A stretch of 64,000 nucleotides of DNA from positions 14,597,303-14,661,302 of the forward strand of contig NC_092581.1 in assembly GCF_037975245.1 (NCBI RefSeq), read 5' to 3'. The position numbers were made by a program, and so were the translations under genes. Shown here piece by piece: positions 51,350 to 63,667 of the stretch. Positions within the stretch are counted from its first letter, which is position 1. Every line of letters begins with the position of its first letter. Below the pieces are notes generated by a model. It was not told where the DNA came from, made no database searches, and saw only the letters and a program-made list of their open reading frames with translations. The DNA is from Apostichopus japonicus (taxonomy: Eukaryota; Echinodermata; Holothuroidea; Aspidochirotida; Stichopodidae).

Positions 51350-51860
51350 CTATAGGAGTGACTACTATATGAGGTATACCTCATATATGACTAACTGATT
51401 GTAAGAAATAGTTGAGTAAAATATTTGTGGTATAGTATACCTCATATGTGAGTAACTAATTGTAAGACTAAGGAGCACCGAGTATCTTTGTGAGGTAGTA
51501 CCTCATAGAGTAACTATAATTGTAAGAAATAGTTGATTAAGCATATGGGGTAGTACCTCATATATGAGTGCCTGATTGTAAGAAATAGTTGAGTAAATAT
51601 TTGAGGTAGTACCTCATATGTGAGTAACTAATTGTAAGACTAAGGAGCACCGAGTATCTTTGTGAGGTAGTACCTCATAGAGTAACTATAATTGTAAGAA
51701 ATAGTTGATAAAGCATATGGACTAGTACCTCATATATGAGTGCCTGATTGTAAGAAATAGTTGAGTAAATATTTGAGGTAGTACCTCATATGTGAGTAAC
51801 TAATTGTAAGAAGTATTTGAGTAAGTACTTGAGGCAGTACCGCACTAGTAACTATAATTA
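51350..51860. repeat. Higher-order tandem array (~172-bp unit of three ~57-bp monomers)
   Basis: Monomers contain gaggtagtacctcatat (a near-palindrome), gagtaactaattgtaag and aatagttgagtaaatattt. The start gaggtagtacctcatatgtg recurs at ~51604 and ~51775, a period of ~171-172 bp; each period contains one variant with aggagcaccgagtatctttg. The left end begins with a palindrome, ctcctatagtatactatagg. Confidence 0.85.
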
Positions 51861-52566
51861 TACGAAGCAGTTGAGACATAGTCTGAGATGACAGTGGCAA
51901 TTTCGTTTACCTTACATGTCACTGAGAGCCATATCCGTTACAACGCAGTCTAAATGCGCAACTCTATATGAAAGCAGTTTCATTGGAACCTATAATGAGA
52001 CGTGTTTCTGGAGCGTCTAATAATTGTTTATCTGAAGATATGATGAGGATTAAACGATTTCCAGAATACTTACGAAAAAATCCCTTTGCTATCTGCAAGT
52101 CAGTGAAAGTTGTTTCATTTAACCACAAAACAATTTCCTGTAACCGCTTTCCATCCTATTTTGCATCACCTTGAGGCGGGATATTTCGTTGCTTGTCACG
52201 AAGAAAGCAATGAACAGTGGCAGAATACCTGATTACAGGGTGTAAGAGATAAAACCAAAATATGTAAAAATGGAAAAATGAAAATTGTGAGCAGAACTCC
52301 CAGTGGGGAGTATTGTATTCCCCATGGTCAATAATTACCTTGGCCTTGCTTACAATAATCAACATTGTTGAACGTACCATGTATAGTACGGAATTGCCAT
52401 CCGAATAACAAGAGTCAAGGTTTGTACATATACTGAGGAACAGTTAACACGACAGGGTATAGTAGACTGTGTATACTTCCATATATAAACTGTGTGTGTA
52501 TAAAACTCTAGTATTACACAGTAAGGTATAGGCCCATACGTTGAAATGTATATGTATATGGGGTAT

Positions 52567-53405
52567 CCAGTCAAAACGTCCCTTTACCAAAACGTCCCCG
52601 CTTTTTTAAGATCAAAACGTCCCCGCTTTTACCCAAAACGTCCCCGCAGTCAAAACGTCCCCGTGAGTCAAAACGTCCCCGCTTTTATAATCAGTTGGAA
52701 TGCAAGTGTGGATGTTTTTAGTTCAAATCAAAGAGTAAGGATAGGTATAGTTTAGGTTGAAAACACAGTTTTTAGGAGTGGGAAGTGCCGGGTATGAGGG
52801 CGGAAACATTTTTGAGTATAATTTTCTGAGGTAAGATACTAGAAAAGGGAATGCAAGAGGGCTGTAGGGTAATAGGATTTTTTTAAACACGAGTTGGTTT
52901 CTGAATGAATGAATATATACGATATTGAGCGAAAGGAAAAAGAATTTTTGTTTTGTTTATGTACAAGTTACTTTTAGAATATGCGAGACGGACTGGATGA
53001 AAGTGATATATATTTTCGTACAGCACATACGTTTATTTTTTTTCTGAAGACACATTATATTTTTGATTTTCGTGATTGTTTGCCTATTTTGCTACCCTTC
53101 TCCAGAATTTATTCTGCCTTCTTATTTTTTGATGGTCTAGAAGTGGGACTACGGCTAAAGCCCCAGCCCCTTTCCCGTCTATGTCCTAAACGATAGATAG
53201 TCCTTCATGATTTATTTAGTGCCTGTAATCCTGTAATCCAACTTGCATGCCGATAACTTAGCCAAATAATAACTTAAAATTAATATATATTAACAACTGT
53301 GAATGAATGTATTAGACGGGGACGTTTTTACTTACGGGGACGTTTTGACCAAAAGCGGGGACGTTTTGGTACGGGGACGTTTTGGTAAAGGGACGTTTTG
53401 ACTGG
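52567..53405. mobile_element. 839-bp inverted-repeat element with iterated AAAACGTCCCCG motifs
   Basis: The left end reads ccagtcaaaacgtcccttta; the right end read inward is identical over those 20 bases. Inside the left end the motif aaaacgtccc(cg) recurs about six times within ~110 bp, and about five inverted copies sit in the last ~95 bp. Flanks are tat/taa, compatible with a TA or similar short duplication but not decisive. The interior (52690-53310) has no recognisable transposase; the longest open frame is 71 codons. This fits a non-autonomous DNA transposon whose ends carry arrays of a putative protein-binding motif. I cannot name the superfamily. Confidence 0.75.
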
Positions 53406-56400
53406 TAAGCGTATATGGAGTTATTCAACGCATTCTCTGAGTATTATCTACTGTGGGACATGTTAGAATTAACTAAGCCTATATGGTCTATGAAAACTAA
53501 AGAGAGTAGCAATATTATAAGTAAAATTAAAGATATATAAACAACACGATGTTAAAACAAACATTGTTAGAAAATTATGTCCCTTAATTCCCGATACCAA
53601 TGTATGATTATAAGGACAAACGTTTTCCGTAGTTAGCATAAAACGGTTTTTTTAAAATTATTATTGTTATTCAAATTCTCTCAAGTTAATTATTCAAGCT
53701 TCAACATACTAAAGTATGTTCGCTGGTAACCTGATACCTGTTCAAAGTCTGTCAGATTTTAGCAAAATATTGAAAATGATTCTTCTTATATAGCCTTGAC
53801 CAGTGGCGTGCGCAAGTGAGGGACCCCCCCTTTCCCGACCGTCAGGGATATTCAAAATGTCCCTGAGTACGAGTAAAAATTTACAAGAGGGAGTGTGCGT
53901 AAAGGTATAACCATGCCTGGGCACTACACAAGTCTGGTGCATAAAGAAATATTACGTTTTTTGATACCACAGTATAGTTTGCCACAAAGACACTCCCTGT
54001 AAAGACGAGACCCAACCCCCACCCCCATTAAGGGTCATCGGCTCCCCCTCCCAATTTAGCATGCTAAAAATTGCGAGAAGTCTTTCAAAAATTTTCGCTA
54101 GGGCTCGGGTCCTAAACATTATTTCCAGATATATAGAGGAGGGTCCATGTCTCATTAAAGCAAAACGTTTTCAGGGTGACAACAAAGTGCTTGTTGAAAT
54201 CTGAGTGCTGGTGACCAATATCCAGCATATTTGTTGAGCTATAACTGAGGACACGTTTAGTTCAAAGATACATCGGTAACAAGCATGCCGCGATTGTTTA
54301 ACACCGGGGCCTGACAGCAAAGACTGTAAACACAACTGCCGTTAAGATATTAATGATGAACTGCGCATTACATCCATAAATTAATCATCCGATGAAATAA
54401 TTTACAGTTCCTTGTAACAAATATAACGAAAATGCGGGCAAACAAAATCGACCTCGCAGAGTGAGTGAGTGATACTATATTCCTTGTCAGCTATGTATGG
54501 GTGAAGATGTTGTCATACACGTATCACATAATATGTGACCGATCGTGCGTTATCTGTTTGATCAAATCATAGAATGTTATTTACTTACACTGTCTTTCCA
54601 CGATCCAGCATAGGCCTACATATGCCCGGTAGACTATCATGTGTTAACCGAATACCGGACTGCCCTACAGTGCAAGAAGGTGATACCGTTACTTACTGTC
54701 GCGTTGTACAGACTAAACCATTCAATGTCAAGTTTCGTAAATGTATTTACAAAGGAAGAAAATGAAGAAGGAACTAGGCCTACTCAGGCTTGAAGTTCAC
54801 GTCGTCCCTCTTTCGTGACAAGATCACAAGAAATGGAAAAACCATATGTTACTTTTAGAAGAGATGGATTACAAATATTGGGTAAAGATGTTGACAGCAC
54901 CATGGAACGATTATCCAACATATGGCCGGCCAGATCTTATATACTCACTCTTTGATTAAACATTCTTCATTTTATTCTGCTACTCCTTTCCACTCGGTCG
55001 TGCAGTCATGACAACTAGTACCATATGAATCATATATACTTATGTCACATACCTACAATATCAGCTAGAGTATCGTTGTGTACTGTTATATTCATTTCAT
55101 CACTTTTGGTCCTATTGGCGTTCCATAATCAGTATGACTGAAAAGTGGGAGGAAGGCGGTGTGGTAATGGATTGGTGTTGACAAATCTTTTTGTTGATAA
55201 ATTTTTATGTCCGTTTTGGTAACTCGAGGCTATCGTGCATTTACTGCAGATACATAGTGAGCCCCCCCCCCCCACCCTTTACTCTGCAACCCTTCCCTTC
55301 CTCGTCAGCGTAAATAAATCACTCAAAAGTAGGTCAAGATATATAGGCTATTGTGAATGATATTCCTACATAACCAAGTACATTGACTACATGGTGTTCT
55401 GTGGTTTTCTTCAGTATTTCACACTGCGTTTGCAAGTTAGTTCGATCTGATCACAACCGGCTAAGCGTCAAGCTGAATTTTCCTCTTAATTAGTACATAC
55501 CCCATCCCCACCCTCCTCATACATACACACACACTCACTACCACACTTGCACGCATCGTTATATCACTGTCACCCTCTTCCCGCGGTCCTTCCCCATTTT
55601 GTCTTTCCTTTTTCTTTGTTCTTTTTCTTTATTCTTTTTCAAAGTATGAAACCAAAGGAAGATCTTCACGGATTCACACATTCCACTTTTCATGAAGAAT
55701 GTGCCTCAAAGGCATGTTTCAGTGTTCCATTACATATTTATTACAGAAGCCTATCCAATCAGCCTAACGTGTTGCTTATAACTGTACTCCATAGCTGTTA
55801 CGATGGACGATATTGTGTGTTAACATCCCTCGTCGTGTAATACGATCTTTTGATAAGTACCAGACGAACTACGAATGGAAATAATTAAACCTTTATTTGA
55901 TGTTTTGAAGAGTTTGGACAATTTCCGTCATAAAGTTGTCACTCAACTTTGGAAACGTTTATAATGGACATCGGGTTATAAGTGACCGGAAAATAAGACA
56001 CCTTGACGGAAAATAGCAGAAATCTTTATACTCTTGTGACCTACGTCACAAATGTCACATATCGCAAGTTTAAAGGTGAACTCAAGGTGAATCGACAACT
56101 AGCCATGCACCGTCCAACCCCTGCAGTGATGTAGGCTTTGATTACAAGCAGATTTCGAAATGTTAGAAACATGTTTTTTCTCAAATTTAGCAAATCTTTT
56201 AGAGAAGAAAAAAAAAACCCCGAAGACTGCAGTTTAATTTAGTTCATATTTTTTTATTGGTCATGATTGCGATTATGTAGGTTGTAGTCATGGAGGATTG
56301 GTTCCCGTTGATTTCGGAAAACTTTCAAGTTCGGCATTTTGGATTAGATCAATTATCTGTTTTTCAGCTTTGTAGTTCAAACGCTAAGATACACGGTAGG

Positions 56401-57320
56401 CCCCAAGGCCTATATTGTATATCGATCGCACAACCTTTAACCTAATCAGTAGTGTAATATATCTATTCCCTTTCGAAGTTACTAGAGATACACTACTCAC
56501 GTAACATCGTCATGGTCGGTTACAGTCTCGATGCAAAGGTTATTGGGTTCGGGTGGAACATTTTATTCGTGCAAAGGCTCTTTCTTGGTTAAACATTCTT
56601 AAGAAAACACTGGGAACCCACAGTATTGATATTGTTTTGGGTTGATGGAGATGGGGGGGGGGGGGGGGGAGTATGAGTCCAAAGTGTGTTGGCCTAGAAG
56701 TGCTGCCTATATGGGGATATCAGACCAGCTCGAAAAGCCATACAAAATTATTGAGAACCATGACCCCCCCAGTCCGCTCCATCTCGTGGGGCCCACGTGT
56801 AGCGTTTGTTTGCTACTTGTTTTACCATTTGATATTAATCGAATGGCGGCCAGTTGTTTGGGGATGATCCCCTCTTCGTTTATTTGTGTGTGTGTGGGGG
56901 GGGGGGGGGGGTTATATCCTAGATTTAAATGTGGTTGATATGTGGCACTCGATTTCAGAGATGCATGTATGCGGTTAAGTCCTCATCAAGTTGATCGGAC
57001 GCGGAATATGTTTCGTTTGCTACGATGTAAAGTGGTATTCTGATGGCAGACAAAGAATTGAGGACTCCATCTCAATATCTCTTTTTCTAACTCTAGATAT
57101 GGTTCTATGCATTGCAACTATTTTTACAAGATAAAACCCTACCTTACCGTCCAGGAAGTGAATGATAGAAGGTGGTCTGTGACGTCACTATCATGGCTTA
57201 TGTTCTTAAAGACCTTTTTCCTTTCTTTTTATAATGTTATCGTCGAGTTATCTTTTTGAATTGCATCACTAAGCACCTTGATTCCTCAGTGGATCATGAT
57301 TTGTACGTTATTAAGAAAAC

Positions 57321-57411
<91 letters not shown>

Positions 57412-59052
57412 AATGACATCTGGGTTCATCTCATCAAACACCACCCGTTCTTTACCCCTTTTGTTAATTGTCCTGACCCAACGCGTACTTTGATAATATT
57501 TCTTGCAATCACGAAAGGCACGACGTTATTCCTACAACTTCCCCCCCCCCCCCCAACTCTGTCATCTGTTAATATGTCCGGATGCCCTAGTACATTCAGT
57601 TTAGTACTTTGTATATTCATTAGTTTTTGAGTGACGAAAGAAACCTGAATATGTACGATACTATAAATTCAAAATATTCAAATACTGTCATTTTACAGTA
57701 AAGACGAGATAAAGACCGTCAGAGCGAGATAAAAACATACTTCCCTGGTCTATACTGTCAAAATATTTTGATTACATCTCTTGTTCAAATATTTCACTTT
57801 AATTGTTGAGTGACTCTCCACATGTCGCTCAATTGAATATTTCTGCTCGGTAGGCGGCAATGACGAAAGAGAAGTTGAAGTTTACGAGATAGCAAATGTC
57901 AGAGGTCAAATCCCGCGCTTCCTCCTCCTCGTGCTTTACATCTTTCGTCAAGGCCTCCCGAATTATGTATGACTCATGGTTAGAAATACAGCACCAATGC
58001 TTGCCCCGAAGAAGGGGAGGAAAACAGGGGAGGTAGAGGGAGGGGAGGGGAGGGGATCAGCCTCATGTGATGAAGATTAAATTAAAGGACGTTTGGTCGT
58101 CTCATTAAGCAGAGATTAATGAATCATATTGTTGTAAAATACCAAAAAGTACAGTCCTTCTACGAGGTAGGAGGGTGTTTATGATTGTGGAGTATACTAG
58201 CTGTTGTTGTCAAGGTGGAAGGAAATGATGAACGCCTAAGCTGCAACATTTTTAGGTACTTCTTGTCCTCTGGTAGCGATTTCCAAGCGTGCAAAATACA
58301 TGTCAGACAGCAGTTGACTTTCTTAAAATTAAACTTCTGTACTTGTCTAAAAGCCATTTTAAAAACAAATTCTTCTTAATACACAGTTTGATTTGTACTG
58401 TCCAATATTATCCCAAATTTCTTTGATGAAAATCCCCCTTGTATAGTCGGCTCCACGTTGAAAGTACAGTGCGTTAACTATATACAGCCAGACATCATTG
58501 GCAGGAACACACGCTGGTGCTCCCCATATCTCAGCAAGATCTGTCACTCATATCAGTAACCCTTAGGTAACAAGATCCCCCAAAAATTGATATTCTCCAT
58601 GGAAACCCTTACCATAACGTGTACAGGCTCTTTTATCGGTACTGTGTGTCTATCGTTAAGTGGGAAACTAACAATCTTTACATAACTAAGGTTTTATCAA
58701 GAGGTCCTTGCGAGAAACCATATATTTATAATGAACCCATTCTACAGTATTTTCTCGACCTTTCGAAAACTCCCTTTCGAACAAACTGTTGCTGCTCTCG
58801 ACAGGTTTAAATAGGTTTACGTAACACAGTTATTAACTATTCCATTAGATTGTGTGAGCTAAGTTCACCACATTACAAGGTCTCAGGCTGAACACCATGA
58901 CTTGTCATAATCGATGCCGGTCCAGACTGATCGATTGTAGTTTTGGGTTAAATACACTACAGGTTTGATACTATAGTTGACAAGTGACTCAACTAGTAGC
59001 CGCAAGTCTAGCAGATATGTGAGCATTTCTTCGACCAGTTGTTACTGGTGGT
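53406..59052. other. Gene-poor intergenic region, ~5.6 kb
   Basis: No confident gene. Contains a hAT-type left terminus without a partner (cagtggcgtgcgca, from 53801), several poly-C/poly-G runs (55261-55275, 56653-56669, 56894-56911, 57541-57554), a (TA)n run (57326-57409) and a purine-rich tract near 58010-58057. A cysteine-containing open stretch at ~54655-54765 is described in the findings. Confidence 0.4.
57326..57409. repeat. (TA)n microsatellite
   Basis: About 84 bp of TA dinucleotide, the longest such run in the window. Confidence 0.95.
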
Positions 59053-59655
59053 CATCCATCCATCCATCCATCCATCCATCCATCCATCCATCCATCCATC
59101 CATCCATCCATCCATCCATCCATCCATCCATCCATCCATCCATCCATCCATCCATCCATCCATCCATCCATCCATCCATCCATCCATCCATCCATCCATC
59201 CATCCATCCATCCATCCATCCATCCATCCATCCATCCATCCATCCATCCATCCATCCATCCATCCATCCATCCATCCATCCATCCATCCATCCATCCATC
59301 CATCCATCCATCCATCCATCCATCCATCCATCCATCCATCCATCCATCCATCCATCCATCCATCCATCCATCCATCCATCCATCCATCCATCCATCCATC
59401 CATCCATCCATCCATCCATCCATCCATCCATCCATCCATCCATCCATCCATCCATCCATCCATCCATCCATCCATCCATCCATCCATCCATCCATCCATC
59501 CATCCATCCATCCATCCATCCATCCATCCATCCATCCATCCATCCATCCATCCATCCATCCATCCATCCATCCATCCATCCATCCATCCATCCATCCATC
59601 CATCCATCCATCCATCCATCCATCCATCCATCCATCCATCCATCCATCCATCCAT
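59053..59655. repeat. Perfect (CATC)n array, ~150 units
   Basis: 603 bp of uninterrupted CATC with no visible substitution. Because neither CATC nor its complement produces a stop in any frame, long artificial open frames appear on both strands (HPSI- and MDGW-type). Perfect homogeneity suggests recent expansion; the copy number in an assembly may not be exact. Confidence 0.97.
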
Positions 59656-59801
59656 GACGAATCCCCTCCCCTACCCCTTCTCCAACAACTTCCCCCATCA
59701 ACAGATCTCGTTCGTCACAATTGTGTGACTAGAAACCATTTCCTCCCATCCAGCAATGACTGAAAGCAAGGTGTCAAAAGACTCGGAGAAGAAAGAAAAA
59801 A

Positions 59802-60590
59802 CAGTTGTTAATCAAGAACATTTTTTCTCCTTCGTTTTTGTTTGATAAATATAGGCACTTATGGAAAATCCATTTCCCTTACAGTAAATTACAAGAAACA
59901 AGATTTGAAAACAAAACTAACTTCTTCAATAGTTTACAAAGTATTTCAGCAAAATCAGTGAATATAAATAACAAACATACAAAAGTTCTACGTCGTTATT
60001 ATGGCCGACATAACAAACGGATGAAATGATAAATTATTTTGATAGAACGATCAAAGTCAGAATATTGTATAATCTACATAATGGTCGATTTTTGCACCTC
60101 TGCATAATGGAATGTTCCATCATATACCAGCATCATCTATTCGTGTACAGCTTTGACCATTTGCTCCATTACGAACGTATGGATTGTGGTAGTCCAGTTG
60201 TTAATCAAGAACATTTTTTCTCCTTCGTTTTTGTTTGATAAATATAGGCACTTATGGAAAATCCATTTCCCTTACAGTAAATTACAAGAAACAAGATTTG
60301 AAAACAAAACTAACTTCTTCAATAGTTTACAAAGTATTTCAGCAAAATCAGTGAATATAAATAACAAAACATACAAAAGTTCTACGTCGTTATTATGGCC
60401 GACATAACAAACGGATGAAATGATAAATTATTTTGATAGAACGATCAAAGTCAGAATATTGTATAATCTACATAATGGTCGATTTTTGCACCTCTGCATA
60501 ATGGAATGTTCCATCATATACCAGCATCATCTATTCGTGTACAGCTTTGACCATTTGCTCCATTACGAACGTATGGATTGTGGTAGTCCA
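59802..60590. repeat. 393-bp tandem duplication (two near-identical copies)
   Basis: Copy 1 is 59802-60194 and copy 2 is 60195-60590. The few differences I see are small (for example ataacaaacatac against ataacaaaacatac) and copy 2 ends before a divergent ccttcagtc. No gene recognised in the unit; its short frames are repeated simply because the DNA is. A recent event, just right of the (CATC)n array. Confidence 0.93.
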
Positions 60591-62070
60591 TCCTTCAGTC
60601 ACACCCTCTCTACACAACCCATCCCTCAGCCATGCCTATACCCAAATCAATATGTTCGTAATCCCTCAAGTTTGTAACTATGTTACGTTATTGCGGCATC
60701 TTATATATTATGTGCATGAGACTGGTTTAGACTTGTCGTAAGTCGATTTATTGATACATATCTATGAATGCCAGCTTGTAATCCTGCAAGTTTCCTATCT
60801 ATGGTATTATATATTGCTACAAGTCGTTTCTATAAATAACGCTAAATTTGCTACAAAAAATATATATACCTGCTCAGAATAGTCAAATGACGGACTCGCT
60901 ATTAATAAAATAAGCTATAATATAAATTAAGAAAACGTCAAACACATAGACAGCATTTTCAAACATTAAGTCATAATACCTACATCTCATGTTCATCGCT
61001 TTTGTTTAAAATATCAACGAATATCTCACGTAGTCAAATAAAATCTAACACCATATAGCTAGACCACATAAGGTCAGCGTATACTTTTAGTCAAGCTAAT
61101 GCATGCTGCTATAGGCCTGAATAATTAACAGCGAAATGTTGAACAGATTTCACAGATTTCACAGTTTCAGTTTTGTTCTTCAGTTTTAGCAGCTAGACTA
61201 GATATGCAATCTCGAATTAACACCCCCTGGAGCCCTATGCACCAACAGCTTATAAGACCCCCCCCCCCCTCCACCTACTATAATGACATTTTGCAGGCAT
61301 AAAACAAAATATAGGTAGTTGGTTTATCTTGCATGGCAGTGTTCATGGATGACCCTTGACCTTGAAGACCTTGGATAATCAGGCACTGCAGATATGGTCT
61401 CCTTTTTTGAGCCAAGCCCTCAACACGCCACTTCGTCTCACAGACATTTTTTTGTCTGATCATTGAAGATGTTGAAGGGTTTAAACTGTTCATGTTTTAG
61501 ATACTTCCGTATATCAAAGATGAATATTGCAATTTTGCAGTAATTGTGCACTCTTTACAAAGCCTAACGCGTATTGTTCATAAGATTCCAATTCAACAAA
61601 TTATGATATTCTACTGTATAGCTATTGTTTCACTCCCACGTCACTAATTACTGATCACCTAAACGTGTTCATTCGATGATGACGTATTTTGACGTAATTT
61701 GTGCACATACATTTTCGTTACATTTGCATACATCGACTACAACAACAAAATGATCTAAAACACAATACACAATGATTGTTTGGTTACATTGAACTTGAAA
61801 TGTTAAAGAAAAAAAAACATCAACCCACAATAATCAACATTTATCTCATGTAATAGAGATTATATGATGAGCAACCTTCCCAAACACATAAGAAAAATCT
61901 TTTTCTGTTTGGGTGAGATACTTTTTAAGAAAAAAAAATCACCCTAGAAAGAACCTGGGCTCGAAAAACCGAACGACTGACCGGCTCTCCACCCCAGTCC
62001 CTTTGCATCGAGACTGTGACTGTGTGGTCATCGTCATGTTTGTATCACAATCTTCCCTGTAGAAAGGGAA
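60591..62070. other. Intergenic, no gene seen
   Basis: AT-rich; a poly-C run at ~61259-61270. A 71-codon minus-strand open frame (61278-61493) has no recognisable features. Confidence 0.4.
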
Positions 62071-62078
62071 CATAATGC

Positions 62079-62451
62079 CAGTGGCGTAGGAAGGTACTTT
62101 TGAGTGGGGGGGGGGGGGCTGAAGACTGATGGCCGGCCTGGGAGAGAGGTCTAAGGGGAGGGGTTTCCCCCTCCCCTTTGGAATTTTTTGCATTTCCAGG
62201 GGGCCTTAGATGCAATTTGGTGCAATATAGCACACTTCACCACCCACTCCATTTTGTAAACTTAATTTTGTATTTTCACCTGGCCTAAGATGCAATTTGG
62301 TGCTCCAAATGATATTTTTTTCTCATTTGGAAATGAAAAAGGGGTTTTCTGACTTGCGAACCGGGGGGGGGGGGCGGAATGATACTTCCGCCCCTCCACA
62401 TTTTTCACTGGGGGGCTGGCGCCCCCAGCCCCCCCGGTTCCTACGCCCTTG
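62079..62451. mobile_element. hAT-type MITE, family A, copy 2 (373 bp, inverted)
   Basis: Termini CAGTGGCGTAGGAAGG and, read inward from the right, CAAGGGCGTAGGAACCGG. Perfect 8-bp duplication cataatgc at 62071-62078 and 62452-62459. It is the inverted equivalent of 2668-3004, with longer G/C runs and an additional internal stretch. Confidence 0.9.
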
Positions 62452-62494
62452 CATAATGCTACACATGATCTTAGCCAAAAGGCCGAGAAGATAT
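62452..62494 (-). pseudogene. U2 snRNA 5' fragment
   Basis: Read on the minus strand from 62494, atatcttctcggccttttgg followed by ctaagatcatgtgtagcat matches the highly conserved 5' end of U2 snRNA (the CUUCUCGGCCUUUUGGCUAAGAUCA segment) apart from a few changes. The match stops where the hAT element begins (62451), and the continuation beyond that element (left of 62071) is only weakly U2-like. No snRNA body or Sm site was found, so this is a truncated or disrupted copy. Confidence 0.75.
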
Positions 62495-63534
62495 TGAAAA
62501 TCAGTTCAGGTCAGCGCCATTTAGTGTATACTGTTGGACGTATGGTAGTAAAGTGCTACTGCATAGGAGATAAATATTTTAACCATCGAAATTTGCGGTA
62601 AATGTCACCTCGTCTCGACGAAGGTATATAAGTTAACTAAAACATTACAAATGTAAGCATTATAGGGGCCCAGTGACATTTAAGAATACGTGATATCAGC
62701 GAAATACTAAAGGTTTTTCTTCTTGTTCTGGAGTTGAACATCATAATCTTTCTCTGCCACATGCATGGGTTAACGGTAAGGGTGAGATCAGCTTCTCCAC
62801 TGTGTGAACGAGCTGCACTGAAATAAGGTGCTGGAATTCCTTAATACCCCCACCACCCGCACTCCCTTCCATCTCTACCCACCACCCCCTGGCCATTTTC
62901 CTAAATTAAATTACTCCTATTGGTTTTGAAACTTCTCTTTCAAGTCGAAAACTGTTTCTTTAACCAGCAGCATTGGATAAGTATAGCATCCAATCAATGT
63001 TAATCAAATCGTAACTTGCCCCCCACCCGGCCACCCCACCCCCCTCTCAATATATATATATATATATATATTCACGCGTTTGTGAGTTATTGCAAACAAT
63101 TTATTACATTTGATTGTTTACCCTTTTACTTGATGAATAAAACACAACATTCGGTCGATCGTATATGTACCAATGTAAAGTAAAGAGAAATCAAGAAAAT
63201 CCCACTAAAACATTCTGTGACTGTGCTAACTTGAAGCGATGATTTGAGGCTCTTTCCCTTTCTTTTCATTATTCGTTCACCTTTTGACCTTTATCCTTCG
63301 ACAAGTTCTGAAGCCTTTAATATTTTTTTTTCACGAACTGTGTATGTGGAACCTTGTCAGTCATTTTATACAGCGGAGCCAGATAAGGTAATGTTTTTCC
63401 AAATAATCACACAACCTTTGAACTATATGATGATAAATAAGAATCGAAGAATATGCAGCATTTAATGTGAGAAAGATTTGATTGAATTTACTGTCGTAAA
63501 AGTGTACACTTTGATATGACAGATATAACCATCG

Positions 63535-63589
<55 letters not shown>

Positions 63590-63667
63590 TATCACTCATA
63601 GTCATACTTTGTTCCTCGCCCTAATGATATTCAATAGGTTGTCGATGGTTCCCCCACAAATTAATTC
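62495..63667. other. Intergenic / 3' flank of right-edge gene
   Basis: Contains C-rich patches (62848-62890, 63019-63045) and two (TA)n runs (63048-63070, 63540-63588). The part adjoining 63668 is probably 3' UTR of the minus-strand gene; a minus-strand AATAAA complement (tttatt) lies near 63099. Confidence 0.4.
63540..63588. repeat. (TA)n microsatellite
   Basis: About 48 bp of TA dinucleotide, some 80 bases downstream of the stop codon of the right-edge exon. Confidence 0.95.

Noticed and set aside
58977-59728. Long open frames of 199-229 codons on both strands (HPSI- and MDGW-type repeats)
   Set aside because: They are produced by the (CATC)n array, which lacks stops in every frame.
60026-60677. 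Duplicated short proteins starting MINYFDRT
   Set aside because: They repeat only because the underlying 393-bp DNA is duplicated; no coding signature or known similarity.
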